Positions 1-8,982 of a DNA stretch of 64,000 nucleotides are shown in pieces; position 1 is the stretch's first letter, and each line of letters starts with the position of its first letter. Position numbers and translations under genes: made by a program. A model generated the notes under the pieces. The model did no database searches. It was given only the letters and a program-made list of their open reading frames with translations, and was not told where the DNA came from. Location of the stretch: the NCBI RefSeq assembly GCF_002259795.1, contig NZ_MWXA01000005.1, positions 558,001-622,000 on the forward strand, read 5' to 3'. This DNA comes from Bifidobacterium aquikefiri (GTDB lineage Bacteria; Actinomycetota; Actinomycetes; Actinomycetales; Bifidobacteriaceae).

Positions 1-2
1 AC

Positions 3-170
3 TTGCGCATGATCATCCCCGATAGTCATCGGTTTGAGACCACCATCACCTCACTCTTGTCCGAGCTTCGCGAATCTCACCTGCAGGGATCTCACCGCAG
101 CGAATCCCCGATCAGCGAAAGTAACCATGCGGCTCAGCCCCACACCAATACAAGTAAGGAATCCCAATGA
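3..170 (+). CDS. C-terminal end of a regulator, probably YtrA-type GntR (partial)
   Basis: The frame is open from the window edge and stops with TGA at 168-170, overlapping the ATG of the next gene (ATGA). The visible 55 residues begin LRMIIPDSHRFETTITSLLSELRES and end in a polar Ser/His/Asn-rich tail. No DNA-binding domain lies inside the window. The assignment rests on context: YtrA-subfamily GntR repressors usually sit directly upstream of, and translationally coupled to, an ABC-2 ATPase and its permease, which is the arrangement here. The family call is an inference; that a coding frame ends here is well supported by the 4-base stop/start overlap. Confidence 0.5.
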   Translation: MRMIIPDSHRFETTITSLLSELRESHLQGSHRSESPISESNHAAQPHTNTSKESQ

Positions 171-1072
171 TTGAGCTTCGATCAATTACCAAGGCATTTG
201 ATGCTCATACTGCCGTATCGGATATCAGCATTTCCGTGCCGACAGGTTCCATATATGGCCTGGTGGGAACCAACGGTTCTGGCAAAACTACATTGCTCAA
301 GATGCTTGCCGGAGTCTTGACCCAGGATAGCGGCACCATCGCCTATGACGGGCATCCAGTGTATGAGAATGCGGAAGTGAAGAGGCAGATTGCCTTCATT
401 CCTGATGACCTGACATATTTCAATAGATTCACACTGCACAGTGCCGGCACCTTGACCGCCGGCATCTATGCGCAATCATGGAGTCAGGAGCTCTTCGAGA
501 CCGCAATGCATCAATTCCATCTCGACCCGCACATGCAATTCTCGAAGATGTCCAAAGGTATGCGCAAGCAGGGCGTCTTCTGTCTGGTATTCGCGCGTCA
601 GCCTCGATATATGCTTCTTGACGAACCCATTGATGGTCTTGATCCCATCGTCCGCAAGAGCATTTGGGAACTTATCGTCGATGCCACAGCCGATAGGTCA
701 ATGACCGCCGTGATATCGTCGCATAATCTGCGCGAGCTCGAAGGTTACTGCGATCACGTCTGTGCGATCAAGGCAGGCAAGGTGGCCATCGAGCAGGACA
801 TCGAAGATCTGAAATCAGACATACACAAGCTACAGATCAGTTTCGGCCCTCAACGTCAGCCGTCGGCTGCAATGCTCGAGCCACTGCATATACTCCACGA
901 ATATGATCGCGGCTCCATCAACTATCTGATCGTTCGCAACAGCGATGAGGAGCTTGACCGCTTCGTGAACCGCACCCATCCGGTTATCTTCGATGAGATT
1001 CCACTGACTTTGGAAGAGATTTTCATGTATGAATTGAGAGAAGACAGCAATGACTACACCAGCAAGCACTGA
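167..1072 (+). CDS. ABC transporter ATP-binding protein (YtrB-like)
   Basis: Nucleotide-binding subunit of an ABC-2 type exporter. Walker A is GTNGSGKTT at about residues 34-42, the signature is a degenerate SKGMRKQ (about residue 128) instead of LSGGQ, Walker B is MLLDEP (about 148), and the switch His is in SSHN (about 183). At 301 aa it carries roughly 80 residues beyond a minimal ATPase, as is common in YtrB/CcmA-like proteins. The ATG at 167 overlaps the stop of the preceding gene, and the last 23 bases overlap the permease gene at 1050, so the three are probably co-transcribed and translationally coupled. The substrate cannot be told from sequence; YtrBC-like systems often respond to cell-wall stress. 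Confidence 0.85.
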   Translation: MIELRSITKAFDAHTAVSDISISVPTGSIYGLVGTNGSGKTTLLKMLAGVLTQDSGTIAYDGHPVYENAEVKRQIAFIPDDLTYFNRFTLHSAGTLTAGIYAQSWSQELFETAMHQFHLDPHMQFSKMSKGMRKQGVFCLVFARQPRYMLLDEPIDGLDPIVRKSIWELIVDATADRSMTAVISSHNLRELEGYCDHVCAIKAGKVAIEQDIEDLKSDIHKLQISFGPQRQPSAAMLEPLHILHEYDRGSINYLIVRNSDEELDRFVNRTHPVIFDEIPLTLEEIFMYELREDSNDYTSKH

Positions 1073-3050
1073 AACCTCCCCTACAACCGAGCAGGCTGCC
1101 AGTCGTCATGTTGCCCGCGGCAGAGGCACCGTCAATGCATCACGACAGTTCATATCAGCACCCCTACTGTGGCATGAGATCAAACGTCTGTGGGCACTTT
1201 CGCTCCTCGGCATTGCCGTATTGCTCATTTCCGGACCGATCGTCGTGCTGCTCACGCCGGAAGCGGGCAATGCCCAGCCCAGCATTCTTCGCATAACCAT
1301 TCAGGATGGCAATCCAGGATTCCTTGCGTATCAGATTCTCTCTCCGATGGTGTATGCCTTGGCGTTATTCACCTATCTGAATTCATCCGGGAGAGTGTCA
1401 ATCATGCATTCAATGCCGCTGACACGCGGAACCATCTTCCGAACGAACATTGTTTGCGGTGTGATCCTGCTCTATGTTCCCCATATCGTCGCCACCTTCT
1501 CGCTGCTGCCATTCATGCGCTTCTTCTTCAAGGGATTCATGAATTCCGGCCAGCTGAACCTTGACGGCCAGGGAGTCAACAATGCCAGCATGCTCCTTGC
1601 ACCCAACGATGCGGATTTACTCCGATGGTTTATCATCACCTCGATCATCATGCTCTTTATCTTTGCCACATCGGTTCTTGGCTCGATGCTGACCGGCAAT
1701 CTTGGCATTGGCATACTCATGATTGCCTTCATCAATGTGATAGTTCCCGTTGTATATACGCTGACCTTGCTGATTCTGAGTCTCTTCCTGTATGGTTTTA
1801 CCTTCGAATCCCTCAATGGCGCCGCATGGATGCACCCCTTGCTTGATCTGGCCATGAATGGCGACCGCATTTCACTCGCGCATATCATCACATTCATCGC
1901 AATCAGCGCCGCCTTGCTCACGATCGCCATGGTGCTGTATCGCCGCATGAAGTCGGAGCATGCAGGCAATAATGTAATGTTCGGGGGTGCTCAGACGATC
2001 ACCACAGTGATGGTGACCTTTGTCGGATCATGTCTGGCGGGCGGGATCCTGCAGAGCTTGCAAACCGGCAATATCAATGCACTGGCAAACCATACGATGT
2101 TTTTCCTCGGGGTGGCGATCGCCTCACCGGTCATCTTCATCATCACCACCATGGTGGTGAAAGGAACCATCAAGATCTTTTCCTTGAAAAGTCTCAAGCG
2201 CTTCGGAGCGTTCGTCGTCATCATGGCGATCTATTGCTCCTTCACCACATGGGACATCACTGGATACACACGACGCATTCCACGCGCCAGCAACGTGTCG
2301 TCGGTGAGCCTACCCAACGAATATCTCAACATGCTGCCCTATGCCGCCAGCTATGACTGGGGTTCAATACGCTTGCGCAATAGACAGTCAATTCAGCATG
2401 TACGTGCCCTGCATCAGGAAATCGTTGAACGCGCGAAAGATCCCAGGTATGCTGCGCTGCTCGAATCTTCAGATGCCGATGGCAATGGCTCGTCTGGAAC
2501 TGGATACACAGCGAAGGAATGCGTCAACTGCTTTGCGAGCACAGTGCAGACCATCAACATCGAATACGCTCTCAGTAACGCAGCCCGACTATCGAGAAGC
2601 TATTCGTTCTATGGACGATATCTATTGAACAGCCCTGCCTACGCGCGCCTTATCAATGACTCCGGGTATCGAAAGGCAACCAGCATCGCACAGATTGGCT
2701 ACAGCAGAATCGAATCGGCATCATCAAGCACTGCCGAAGGTCCAGACATCACCATTGGAGCAGGGCATGTCAACCTGAACGCCACCGATGCCCAGACCCT
2801 GGCAAAGCTGATGGACGAGGACTATCAATCGCTGCCACCTACGGATCCAGCTTCTCTCGTCGTTGACTATTCCTCGGACGGTGCACTGAAGAACAAGGAT
2901 CTGCTGCTCGGCGTGAACTTCAATCTGCACACCACCAACAGCACAGGCTACGAGCCATCGAGCTTCTATTACGGCATTACGAGGCATTACACCCGAACCA
3001 TACAGTGGCTCAAGGCCAAAGGCTTGTATAACAAGGCAGTCACTGACTAA
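1050..3050 (+). CDS. ABC-2 type permease, YtrC/YtrD-like
   Basis: 666-residue integral membrane partner of the upstream ATPase, starting inside its 3' end. Hydrophobic segments group in the N-terminal two-thirds (for example around residues 45-65, 90-110, 130-150, 190-240, 270-290, 320-340, 355-375 and 390-400), followed by a roughly 250-residue C-terminal soluble region that would lie outside or between membranes. That large polar C-terminal region is typical of YtrC-like permeases. The ATG at 1050 is internal to the ATPase frame, so coupling is likely. Substrate unknown. Confidence 0.75.
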   Translation: MTTPASTETSPTTEQAASRHVARGRGTVNASRQFISAPLLWHEIKRLWALSLLGIAVLLISGPIVVLLTPEAGNAQPSILRITIQDGNPGFLAYQILSPMVYALALFTYLNSSGRVSIMHSMPLTRGTIFRTNIVCGVILLYVPHIVATFSLLPFMRFFFKGFMNSGQLNLDGQGVNNASMLLAPNDADLLRWFIITSIIMLFIFATSVLGSMLTGNLGIGILMIAFINVIVPVVYTLTLLILSLFLYGFTFESLNGAAWMHPLLDLAMNGDRISLAHIITFIAISAALLTIAMVLYRRMKSEHAGNNVMFGGAQTITTVMVTFVGSCLAGGILQSLQTGNINALANHTMFFLGVAIASPVIFIITTMVVKGTIKIFSLKSLKRFGAFVVIMAIYCSFTTWDITGYTRRIPRASNVSSVSLPNEYLNMLPYAASYDWGSIRLRNRQSIQHVRALHQEIVERAKDPRYAALLESSDADGNGSSGTGYTAKECVNCFASTVQTINIEYALSNAARLSRSYSFYGRYLLNSPAYARLINDSGYRKATSIAQIGYSRIESASSSTAEGPDITIGAGHVNLNATDAQTLAKLMDEDYQSLPPTDPASLVVDYSSDGALKNKDLLLGVNFNLHTTNSTGYEPSSFYYGITRHYTRTIQWLKAKGLYNKAVTD

Positions 3051-3064
3051 TATGTCGCCCAAAC

Positions 3065-4762
3065 TTGGGCTACTCTGGATTGAAGGACGATGCTTTCCAT
3101 GCATTGCTTTCAGACTGGGTGAGGAACATGAGAGACGATGATTACGCTGCGAAAATGAGCGAGCTCATCGAACTCATGCGCATAATCGGCAACGATACCC
3201 AGCAATGCGAGGTGAAGGAGAGCAGGCGCAAGCTCTCTTCATCGATTACCGACACACTTTCCGCCTTTTCGAACGGCACAGGCGGCTATATCATCCTTGG
3301 TCTTTCGGAGAAAGCGGGTTTTACGCCCGTAGAAGGCTTCAACGCGCGTTCAATGCAGGAGGCCTTGAGTCAGGCATGTGAAAAGATGACACCGGTAGTT
3401 CGCCCGATCATCATGACCTGCCCTTTTGAGGGCAGCAATCTCGTCTTCGCGCAGATCGACGAGATGCTGCCGCGAGATAAACCGTGCTACACCACAGCTC
3501 TGGGTGCATATAACGGCTCGTTCATTCGTACTGGCGACGGTGATCGACGCATGACCGGCTACGAGGTCGAGCGTCTGATGGAAGAGCATGCACAGCCGAC
3601 ATATGATGCTCGGGTCATTGCAGAAGCGAGCATAGATGACTTGAACCCTGCACTGGTACATGGTCTTATCGAGCGGCAGCGCGAACTGCACCCAAAGGTT
3701 TTTGCAGCCAGCAATGATATCGACATACTGCGGGCGCTGCGCGTGCTGGACTTTGCGCCAGAGATCAGTGCCGACGAATCAAACCCTTCCCTCACTCATC
3801 ACAGTACATCTGGCACTGATCTTGATTCGGATCAGGGCGGTACGCGCGTGAGCGAACTGACCATGCAGCAGAGCGAGAACCTGCAGCATGCATTGCATGC
3901 CATTGATGCAGACTTTGCGACGCTGCACCCAACATTGGCCGGTTTGCTTGCTCTCGGACGGTATCCGCAACAGTACTTTCCTCGCCTCAACGTGACGATT
4001 GCGGTATTTCCTGGTACCAGCAGAGCCGAAGTCTTCTCTGGTGACGGGCACCTCGTTACCGCCGAAAGCATTACCGGACCCATTCCCATCATCATCGACG
4101 ATGCCGTCGAATCCTTGGTGTCATGGACCGCAGGGCCACCACGCGAAACCCACGATGCCCAGCAGACTCCCGATTATCCACGACCCGTTCTACGCGAGGC
4201 AATTGCCAATGCGATGATGCACCGGGACTATGCACCTGTGGCACAAGGCACGCAAGTTCGCGTGGACGTGTTTACCAATCGCATTGAAATCACCAATCCG
4301 GGTGGATTATTCGGTTCCGTCACGCACAGCACGCTCGGCAATCCGATCATGCCCTCGACCAGGAATCAGTTCCTCGTCTCCATTCTCGAATCGACTCCTT
4401 ACCCGGACGGTGGCTATGTCATCGAAAACGGCGGTTCAGGCTATCAACAGATAGCAGCGACGCTTCGCAACGAAGGCATGGAACCCGCAGACATTGATCA
4501 CACCATTGATGCCTTCAGAGTGACGATTACCCGTCGCGGGGCATTCGAAAACAGCGCTGAACGCAATATTGCCCAGCGCATCGTCCAACTACTTGAGGAT
4601 AGACCATCTGCCAGTGTTCGTGACATCATGTTTGATCTGCATCTTTCTCCGATTTCCGTGGCATCGGGACTACGCTCGCTGCTCAACAAGGGTCTCGTCG
4701 AATCCATCACCACACAGCCGCATCCGCAGAAACAATACCGACTCCTTCGGGGAGCCTTATGA
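3065..4762 (+). CDS. AlbA_2 / HATPase_c domain putative transcriptional regulator (COG2865-like)
   Basis: The N-terminal half has a Schlafen AlbA_2 (divergent AAA_4) domain: EVKESRRKL, then SAFSNGTGGYIILGLSE, then NGSFIRTGDGDRRMTGYEV. The C-terminal half has the HATPase-like REAIANAMMHRDY, FTNRIEITNPGGL and a Gly-rich ENGGSGYQQI motif, then a winged-helix-like tail (about residues 495-560). This is the COG2865 architecture, annotated as a predicted transcriptional regulator or ATP-binding protein; its biochemical role is not settled. The longest frame starts at a TTG (3065), 15 bases after the permease stop; an in-frame ATG at 3128 preceded by GAGGA is an equally good start and keeps the whole AlbA_2 domain. 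It may be the last gene of the upstream operon. Confidence 0.75.
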   Translation: MGYSGLKDDAFHALLSDWVRNMRDDDYAAKMSELIELMRIIGNDTQQCEVKESRRKLSSSITDTLSAFSNGTGGYIILGLSEKAGFTPVEGFNARSMQEALSQACEKMTPVVRPIIMTCPFEGSNLVFAQIDEMLPRDKPCYTTALGAYNGSFIRTGDGDRRMTGYEVERLMEEHAQPTYDARVIAEASIDDLNPALVHGLIERQRELHPKVFAASNDIDILRALRVLDFAPEISADESNPSLTHHSTSGTDLDSDQGGTRVSELTMQQSENLQHALHAIDADFATLHPTLAGLLALGRYPQQYFPRLNVTIAVFPGTSRAEVFSGDGHLVTAESITGPIPIIIDDAVESLVSWTAGPPRETHDAQQTPDYPRPVLREAIANAMMHRDYAPVAQGTQVRVDVFTNRIEITNPGGLFGSVTHSTLGNPIMPSTRNQFLVSILESTPYPDGGYVIENGGSGYQQIAATLRNEGMEPADIDHTIDAFRVTITRRGAFENSAERNIAQRIVQLLEDRPSASVRDIMFDLHLSPISVASGLRSLLNKGLVESITTQPHPQKQYRLLRGAL

Positions 4763-4835
4763 TGAGGCACTTCCTGCAAGGCCACGTTGCAGATCGTACC
4801 TTGCCCAATCCTTTGGATGGAGCTGGTAACACTCT

Positions 4836-5468
4836 ATGAGCGAATACGAACATGTTGAGCATGGCTTTGGTCCCGTATGGGATGAAGAATCACAGCTTCT
4901 GATTCTCGGTTCAATGCCAAGCCCCAAATCTCGCGCAGCGGGATTCTATTACATGCACCCGCAGAATCGTTTCTGGCGAGTGCTTGAGGCCCTCTATCCC
5001 CCATGTGGCAGCGACATCGGTGGAGAAGCAGACATCAATCGATGCACCTCGCATGGTATACGAAACAGCGGCGGGTTGCATGACGAATCGATAGCATCGA
5101 AACAAGCCTTGCTGCATCACTACCACATAGCATTGTGGGACGTTCTCGAATCCTGCGATATCAAAGGCGCGAGTGATGCCAGCATTCGCAATCCCGTTGC
5201 GAATGACCTTGCAGGCATTATCCTACAATCGAATATCCATGCGATATATACAACCGGCACAAGGGCGGCACAACTTTTCAGGCGATATTGTTCTCACACT
5301 CTCGAAGCCTCCAGAATCTGCGTTCCGATGACAGCCTTGCCTTCAACGAGTTCAGCCAATGCCTCCATGTCCTTGGACAGACTGATCGAAGCCTACCAAT
5401 GCATCACAGCCGTCACAGAACCGACTTCAAGAAGGCCTGGAAACGCGTCGTCTGAGGATTGTCGATGA
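4836..5468 (+). CDS. DNA-deoxyinosine glycosylase (uracil-DNA glycosylase superfamily)
   Basis: Predicted base-excision enzyme removing hypoxanthine (deaminated adenine) from DNA. The N-terminus [21 protein letters not shown] followed by [13 protein letters not shown] is the recognisable active-site region of the hypoxanthine-DNA glycosylase branch of the UDG superfamily, and [24 protein letters not shown] is also typical. Length (210 aa) is slightly above usual. ATG 4836 is preceded by GGAGCTGG. The last 56 bases overlap the 3' end of the convergent ABC ATPase gene, so the polar C-terminal tail may be a recent read-through extension. Confidence 0.85.
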   Translation: MSEYEHVEHGFGPVWDEESQLLILGSMPSPKSRAAGFYYMHPQNRFWRVLEALYPPCGSDIGGEADINRCTSHGIRNSGGLHDESIASKQALLHHYHIALWDVLESCDIKGASDASIRNPVANDLAGIILQSNIHAIYTTGTRAAQLFRRYCSHTLEASRICVPMTALPSTSSANASMSLDRLIEAYQCITAVTEPTSRRPGNASSEDCR

Positions 5469-6192
5469 TCTCAGGACCACCGTGTTCAACAACGACCCCT
5501 TCGTCCAGAAAGATAATCTGATCGGCAACTTCTCGTGCGAATCCCATTTCGTGGGTAACCACCACCATGGTCATGCCCTCTTCGGCAACCTGCCGCATCA
5601 CGCTCAAGACTTCACCGACGAGTTCAGGATCAAGCGCAGAGGTTGGCTCATCGAACAGCATGATGTTGGGATGCATGGCCAGGGCGCGTGCAATGGCCAC
5701 ACGTTGCTGCTGACCGCCAGAAAGTTGCGAAGGATAATAGTCCAATCGATCGGCAAGACCGACACGGGTCAATTGCCTGATTGCCTCGTCTCGCGCATCA
5801 GCCTTGGAACGATGAGCAACATGAATTGGAGCCTCCATCACATTGTCGATGGCAGTTTTATGCGGGAACAGGTTGAAGCGCTGAAATACCATGCCGATCT
5901 TTGCACGCTGCTCCGCAATGGCCTTATCATCGAGCTCCTGCAAGGTCGCATCCGCGCCGGTTCCTATGCGCCGATATCCAATCAAATCGCCATGCACCAA
6001 TATGTCTCCGGCAGTTCGCGTCTCCAACTGATTGATCATGCGCAGCAGGGTTGACTTTCCTGAGCCGGAAGGTCCGAGAATCGCAGTAACACTACCCCGT
6101 GGAATATCTATGTCGATTCCCTTGAGCACATGCAACGAGCCAAAAGCCTTGTGTACGCCCCTGATTTCGATTTCAGCCGTATCGCCGCTCAT
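5413..6192 (-). CDS. Polar amino-acid ABC transporter ATP-binding protein (GlnQ-like)
   Basis: 259-residue ATPase of an importer for polar or charged amino acids. Walker [10 protein letters not shown] (about residues 40-48), Q-loop [12 protein letters not shown], signature LSGGQQQR, Walker [15 protein letters not shown], and the switch His in VVTHEMGFA are all intact. It is third in a minus-strand cluster with the solute-binding protein (7259-8206) and permease (6189-7160); its ATG overlaps the permease stop (ATGA). An extra stretch ([21 protein letters not shown]) between Walker A and the Q-loop is common in actinobacterial members. Exact substrate not determinable. Confidence 0.95.
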   Translation of the reverse strand: MSGDTAEIEIRGVHKAFGSLHVLKGIDIDIPRGSVTAILGPSGSGKSTLLRMINQLETRTAGDILVHGDLIGYRRIGTGADATLQELDDKAIAEQRAKIGMVFQRFNLFPHKTAIDNVMEAPIHVAHRSKADARDEAIRQLTRVGLADRLDYYPSQLSGGQQQRVAIARALAMHPNIMLFDEPTSALDPELVGEVLSVMRQVAEEGMTMVVVTHEMGFAREVADQIIFLDEGVVVEHGGPEIIDNPQTTRFQAFLKSVL

Positions 6193-7160
6193 GCGTTGAG
6201 ACCTCCCATTTTAACCTTGTTCATTCTCGCTGCCTCCATGGCACTTTCACCGGTGGGATGGTCGATTGCCGCAGATTTCCCGGCGTGCGAGAGAGAACTC
6301 TTGTCGAATCCCTTGCCAAAATGCTTTTCCAACTGAGCCTGCAGGATCATCAGAATGGTCGTGATTACCAAGTACCAGATACTGGCAACCAAGAGGAGCG
6401 GAATTGGTTTGTAGATGCGGCTGGCAATGGCGTTGGTCGCAAACTGAAGCTCGAGATTGAAAGGAACGGCCAGAACCAAGGATGTGGTCTTCAGCATTCC
6501 AATGGTCTCATTGCCGGTCGGTGGCACGATGATGCGCATTGCCTGAGGAAGGATGATTCTTCGCATGATCAGAGAACGTCTCATACCGAGTGCCTGCGCA
6601 GCCTCGGTCTGACCATCATCAACCGCCTCGATGCCTGCACGAACGATTTCGGACAGATAGGCAGCCTCGTTGAGTCCAAGGCCAAGCACTGCAGCGACGC
6701 TGGCTGTTACGACACTTTTGGTGTCAATGCTCCAGAATTCTGGACCGAATGGGACACCCACCGCGAGACGTGGAATCAGCACGGCGAACAGGCCCCAGAA
6801 GATCAGCTGCGTATACACAGGTGTTCCACGGAAGAACCAGATGAAGTACCAGCTCACCCAACGCAGCACAGGATTTGACGATTTACGCATAACGGCGAGG
6901 ATGATTGCCAGAACCGTGGCAATGATCATCGAGTAGAGGGTGAGTTTCAAGGTCCAGCCGATGCCGCTCAGAACGTTCTCGTTGAAGAGATACATCCATA
7001 CCGTTGGCCAGTCAAAGTTTGGGTTGGTAACAATGCCATGCGCAAGCATCAGTGCAAAGATCAGAACGACGATTGCTGCTACGACAGGTCCCGGCTTTCG
7101 TACGGGCCTGGCGTGAATCTCGCCTGGTATACCCAACTCAGAATCTTCTCGACTCTTCAT
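6189..7160 (-). CDS. Polar amino-acid ABC transporter permease (His/Glu/Gln/Arg family)
   Basis: 323-residue membrane subunit of the amino-acid importer. After a cytoplasmic N-terminal extension of about 28 residues there is a first membrane helix ([19 protein letters not shown]), then the conserved core with [21 protein letters not shown] and the EAA-type loop [22 protein letters not shown] that contacts the ATPase. The C-terminal extension after [10 protein letters not shown] is polar. It is separated from the solute-binding gene by 98 bases containing a short hairpin and overlaps the ATPase gene by 4 bases. A single permease gene implies a homodimeric channel. Confidence 0.93.
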   Translation of the reverse strand: MKSREDSELGIPGEIHARPVRKPGPVVAAIVVLIFALMLAHGIVTNPNFDWPTVWMYLFNENVLSGIGWTLKLTLYSMIIATVLAIILAVMRKSSNPVLRWVSWYFIWFFRGTPVYTQLIFWGLFAVLIPRLAVGVPFGPEFWSIDTKSVVTASVAAVLGLGLNEAAYLSEIVRAGIEAVDDGQTEAAQALGMRRSLIMRRIILPQAMRIIVPPTGNETIGMLKTTSLVLAVPFNLELQFATNAIASRIYKPIPLLLVASIWYLVITTILMILQAQLEKHFGKGFDKSSLSHAGKSAAIDHPTGESAMEAARMNKVKMGGLNA

Positions 7161-7202
7161 TCACTTCTCCTCTAACGTGATTATGCTCGTCAAATCTTCA
7201 AG

Positions 7203-7227
7203 GAACACTCCTCATAAACCAGTGTTC
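7203..7227 (-). terminator. Intercistronic hairpin between solute-binding and permease genes
   Basis: GAACACT (7203-7209) and AGTGTTC (7221-7227) form a 7-bp stem with an 11-base loop. It lies between the stop of the highly expressed type of gene (binding protein) and the start of the permease. A partial terminator or mRNA-stabilising stem is the usual way such operons make more binding protein than permease. There is no T-run, so the role is inferred. Confidence 0.35.
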
Positions 7228-7258
7228 ACATCAGACTTGGAAGCTCATGCACCAGGCA

Positions 7259-8206
7259 TCAGTCGGAAGTGGCAGGATTGATTTCTGCCTTGGATATGGC
7301 CCCGTCCTGTGCCCCCCAATGTGAAAGTATCTTAGTATACATTCCGTCATCCATCAGCTTTTGCATCGCTTTTTGAACAGCGTCAGCCATTGCCGTGTCG
7401 CCTTTCTTGACTGCGACGCCCTGCGGAGCGATGCCGACATCGTTGCCCAGAGTCTGCAGCTGATCGCCAGTCTGACGGATCGCATAGCCTGCAACCGGGC
7501 TATCAACGTAGAGCACGTCGACCTTGCCGGTCACCAGTGCAGTGGTGACATCCGTCTGCTGCTTGTACGAGAGTACGTTGACTGCCTTCTTGCCATCGGC
7601 AACGCACTTCTTGCTTGTAGCATCGATGTCTTCCTCTTCGGTCGTGGAAGTCTGCACTGAAAGATTGACACCACACAGATTGTTGGCATCGATCTTCTGG
7701 GGGTTCCCCTTCTTTACCGCATATGACATCCCAGCCTTGAAGTATGAGACGAAGTCAACGGCTTTCATGCGTTCGTTGGTGATGGTGAAGCTTGAAATGC
7801 CAATATCGTATTTGCTGCCGATGCTTGGAATGATTGAATCGAAGGTTGCGGTTTCAGGATTGGACTTCAGTCCCAGTACCCGTGAGAGAGCATTGAGCAG
7901 ATCGACATCATAACCGATAGGTGTCTTGCCATCCGAATCAAGGAATTCCGCAGGTGCATATGACGTATCCATGCCGACGGTCAAGGTCCCACTCTTCGCA
8001 ACGCTCGCGGGAAGCAGCGCTGCAATGGCATCATCCTTCTGCACTGAGCTCACATCATAGGGACGAATATCCGCCGCAGACGAAGAAGCGGTTCCTGAAC
8101 TTGCACTCTCGCTCGAATCAGTTGTGCCGCAAGCCGCAACGGCAGCCAACAGGGCCACACTCACGGTTGCCGAAATGGCAGCCTTGATGCTCGTTGAAAT
8201 TTTCAA
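7259..8206 (-). CDS. Amino-acid ABC transporter substrate-binding lipoprotein
   Basis: 315-residue extracytoplasmic solute-binding protein of family 3. A signal peptide ends in the lipobox AVAAC with the lipidated Cys at residue 26, followed by a Ser/Thr-rich linker. The mature domain shows the family pattern: GTLTVGMDTSYAPAEFLDSDG, IGYDVDLLNALSRVLGL, SFTITNERMKAVDFVSYF and SVQTSTTEEEDI. It is the first gene of the importer cluster and would be tethered to the outer face of the membrane. Ligand is probably a polar amino acid; the sequence alone does not say which. Confidence 0.93.
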   Translation of the reverse strand: MKISTSIKAAISATVSVALLAAVAACGTTDSSESASSGTASSSAADIRPYDVSSVQKDDAIAALLPASVAKSGTLTVGMDTSYAPAEFLDSDGKTPIGYDVDLLNALSRVLGLKSNPETATFDSIIPSIGSKYDIGISSFTITNERMKAVDFVSYFKAGMSYAVKKGNPQKIDANNLCGVNLSVQTSTTEEEDIDATSKKCVADGKKAVNVLSYKQQTDVTTALVTGKVDVLYVDSPVAGYAIRQTGDQLQTLGNDVGIAPQGVAVKKGDTAMADAVQKAMQKLMDDGMYTKILSHWGAQDGAISKAEINPATSD

Positions 8207-8341
8207 TGCTCTCTCCCTCTAGATGAGACCAAACTTATGGTACGCATAACCATACAGCCTCAATACAATGCCTTATGTCACAATTCGGTTACATCACCGA
8301 CATCGGGCACCTGTACAGCATTGCGTTCGGATGAAATACGC

Positions 8342-8444
8342 GCTCATTGTGAACTCATCAAAGTATCAAAGCCAAATATTCGCGAAACATCGACCATTTT
8401 CAAGCATTTTGACGTATGTATACTCCAAGGAGTTCACAATGAGC
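8342..8444. repeat. Inverted-repeat element, subfamily A (copy A1)
   Basis: Arms at 8342-8366 and 8420-8444 match in GCTCATTGTGAACT and AGTAT, with six unmatched bases between those blocks. The 53-bp core (8367-8419) has no resemblance to the cores of the other copies. It begins 7 bases beyond the smpB stop codon and sits between that 3' end and the divergent binding-protein gene. No transposase is encoded. Copies A2 (24711) and A3 (32088) share the same arms and the same core length. Confidence 0.8.
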
Positions 8445-8451
8445 AGAAAGT

Positions 8452-8928
8452 TCAGCCCTGCCTGTTCTTGTACCGCATCATTCGTTGCGCCTCGCGCTTG
8501 TCCTGAGCCTCACGAAGGCTTTGACGCTTGTCATATTCACGCTTGCCACGGGCTAGGGCGATCTCTACCTTTACCCTGCCATCCTTGAAATAGATGCTTA
8601 AGGGGATGATCGTATACCCTTTTGCCTCGGTCTGGCGAGACATCTTGGCAATCTCGCGAGTGTGAAGCAGCAGCTTACGCTTGCGCTTTGGGGCATGGTT
8701 ATTCCATGTTCCATTGAGATATTCTGGAATGTTGGCATTCTCGAGCCACATTTCACCGCGGCGGTCGATGCTCACAAACGATTCCGCAAGTGATGCACGT
8801 CCCTCGCGCAGCGACTTGACCTCGGTACCCGTCAACGCCACACCGGCCTCAATGTGATCCTCTATCTCATAATCGTGTCGTGCACGACGATTGGTGGCGA
8901 CCGTCGAAGTCCCCTCTTCCTTTGACAT
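8452..8928 (-). CDS. smpB: SsrA-binding protein SmpB
   Basis: Binds tmRNA and brings it to stalled ribosomes for trans-translation. The family core is clear: NRRARHDYEIEDHIEAGVALTGTEVKS, NIPEYLNGTWNNHAPKRKRKLLLH, AKGYTIIPLSIYFK and the C-terminal basic tail KREYDKRQSLREAQDKREAQR. I chose the ATG at 8928 (158 aa) because it is preceded by AAGAAGGG at good distance; the longer frame from 8967 adds 13 unconserved residues. It lies downstream of the CHAP hydrolase and ftsEX genes, an order common in actinobacteria. Confidence 0.96.
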   Translation of the reverse strand: MSKEEGTSTVATNRRARHDYEIEDHIEAGVALTGTEVKSLREGRASLAESFVSIDRRGEMWLENANIPEYLNGTWNNHAPKRKRKLLLHTREIAKMSRQTEAKGYTIIPLSIYFKDGRVKVEIALARGKREYDKRQSLREAQDKREAQRMMRYKNRQG

Positions 8929-8982
8929 AGTGCCCTTCTTTAATAGCGTATTGTCACGCTTCAGCACATGTCTGAAGCGATT

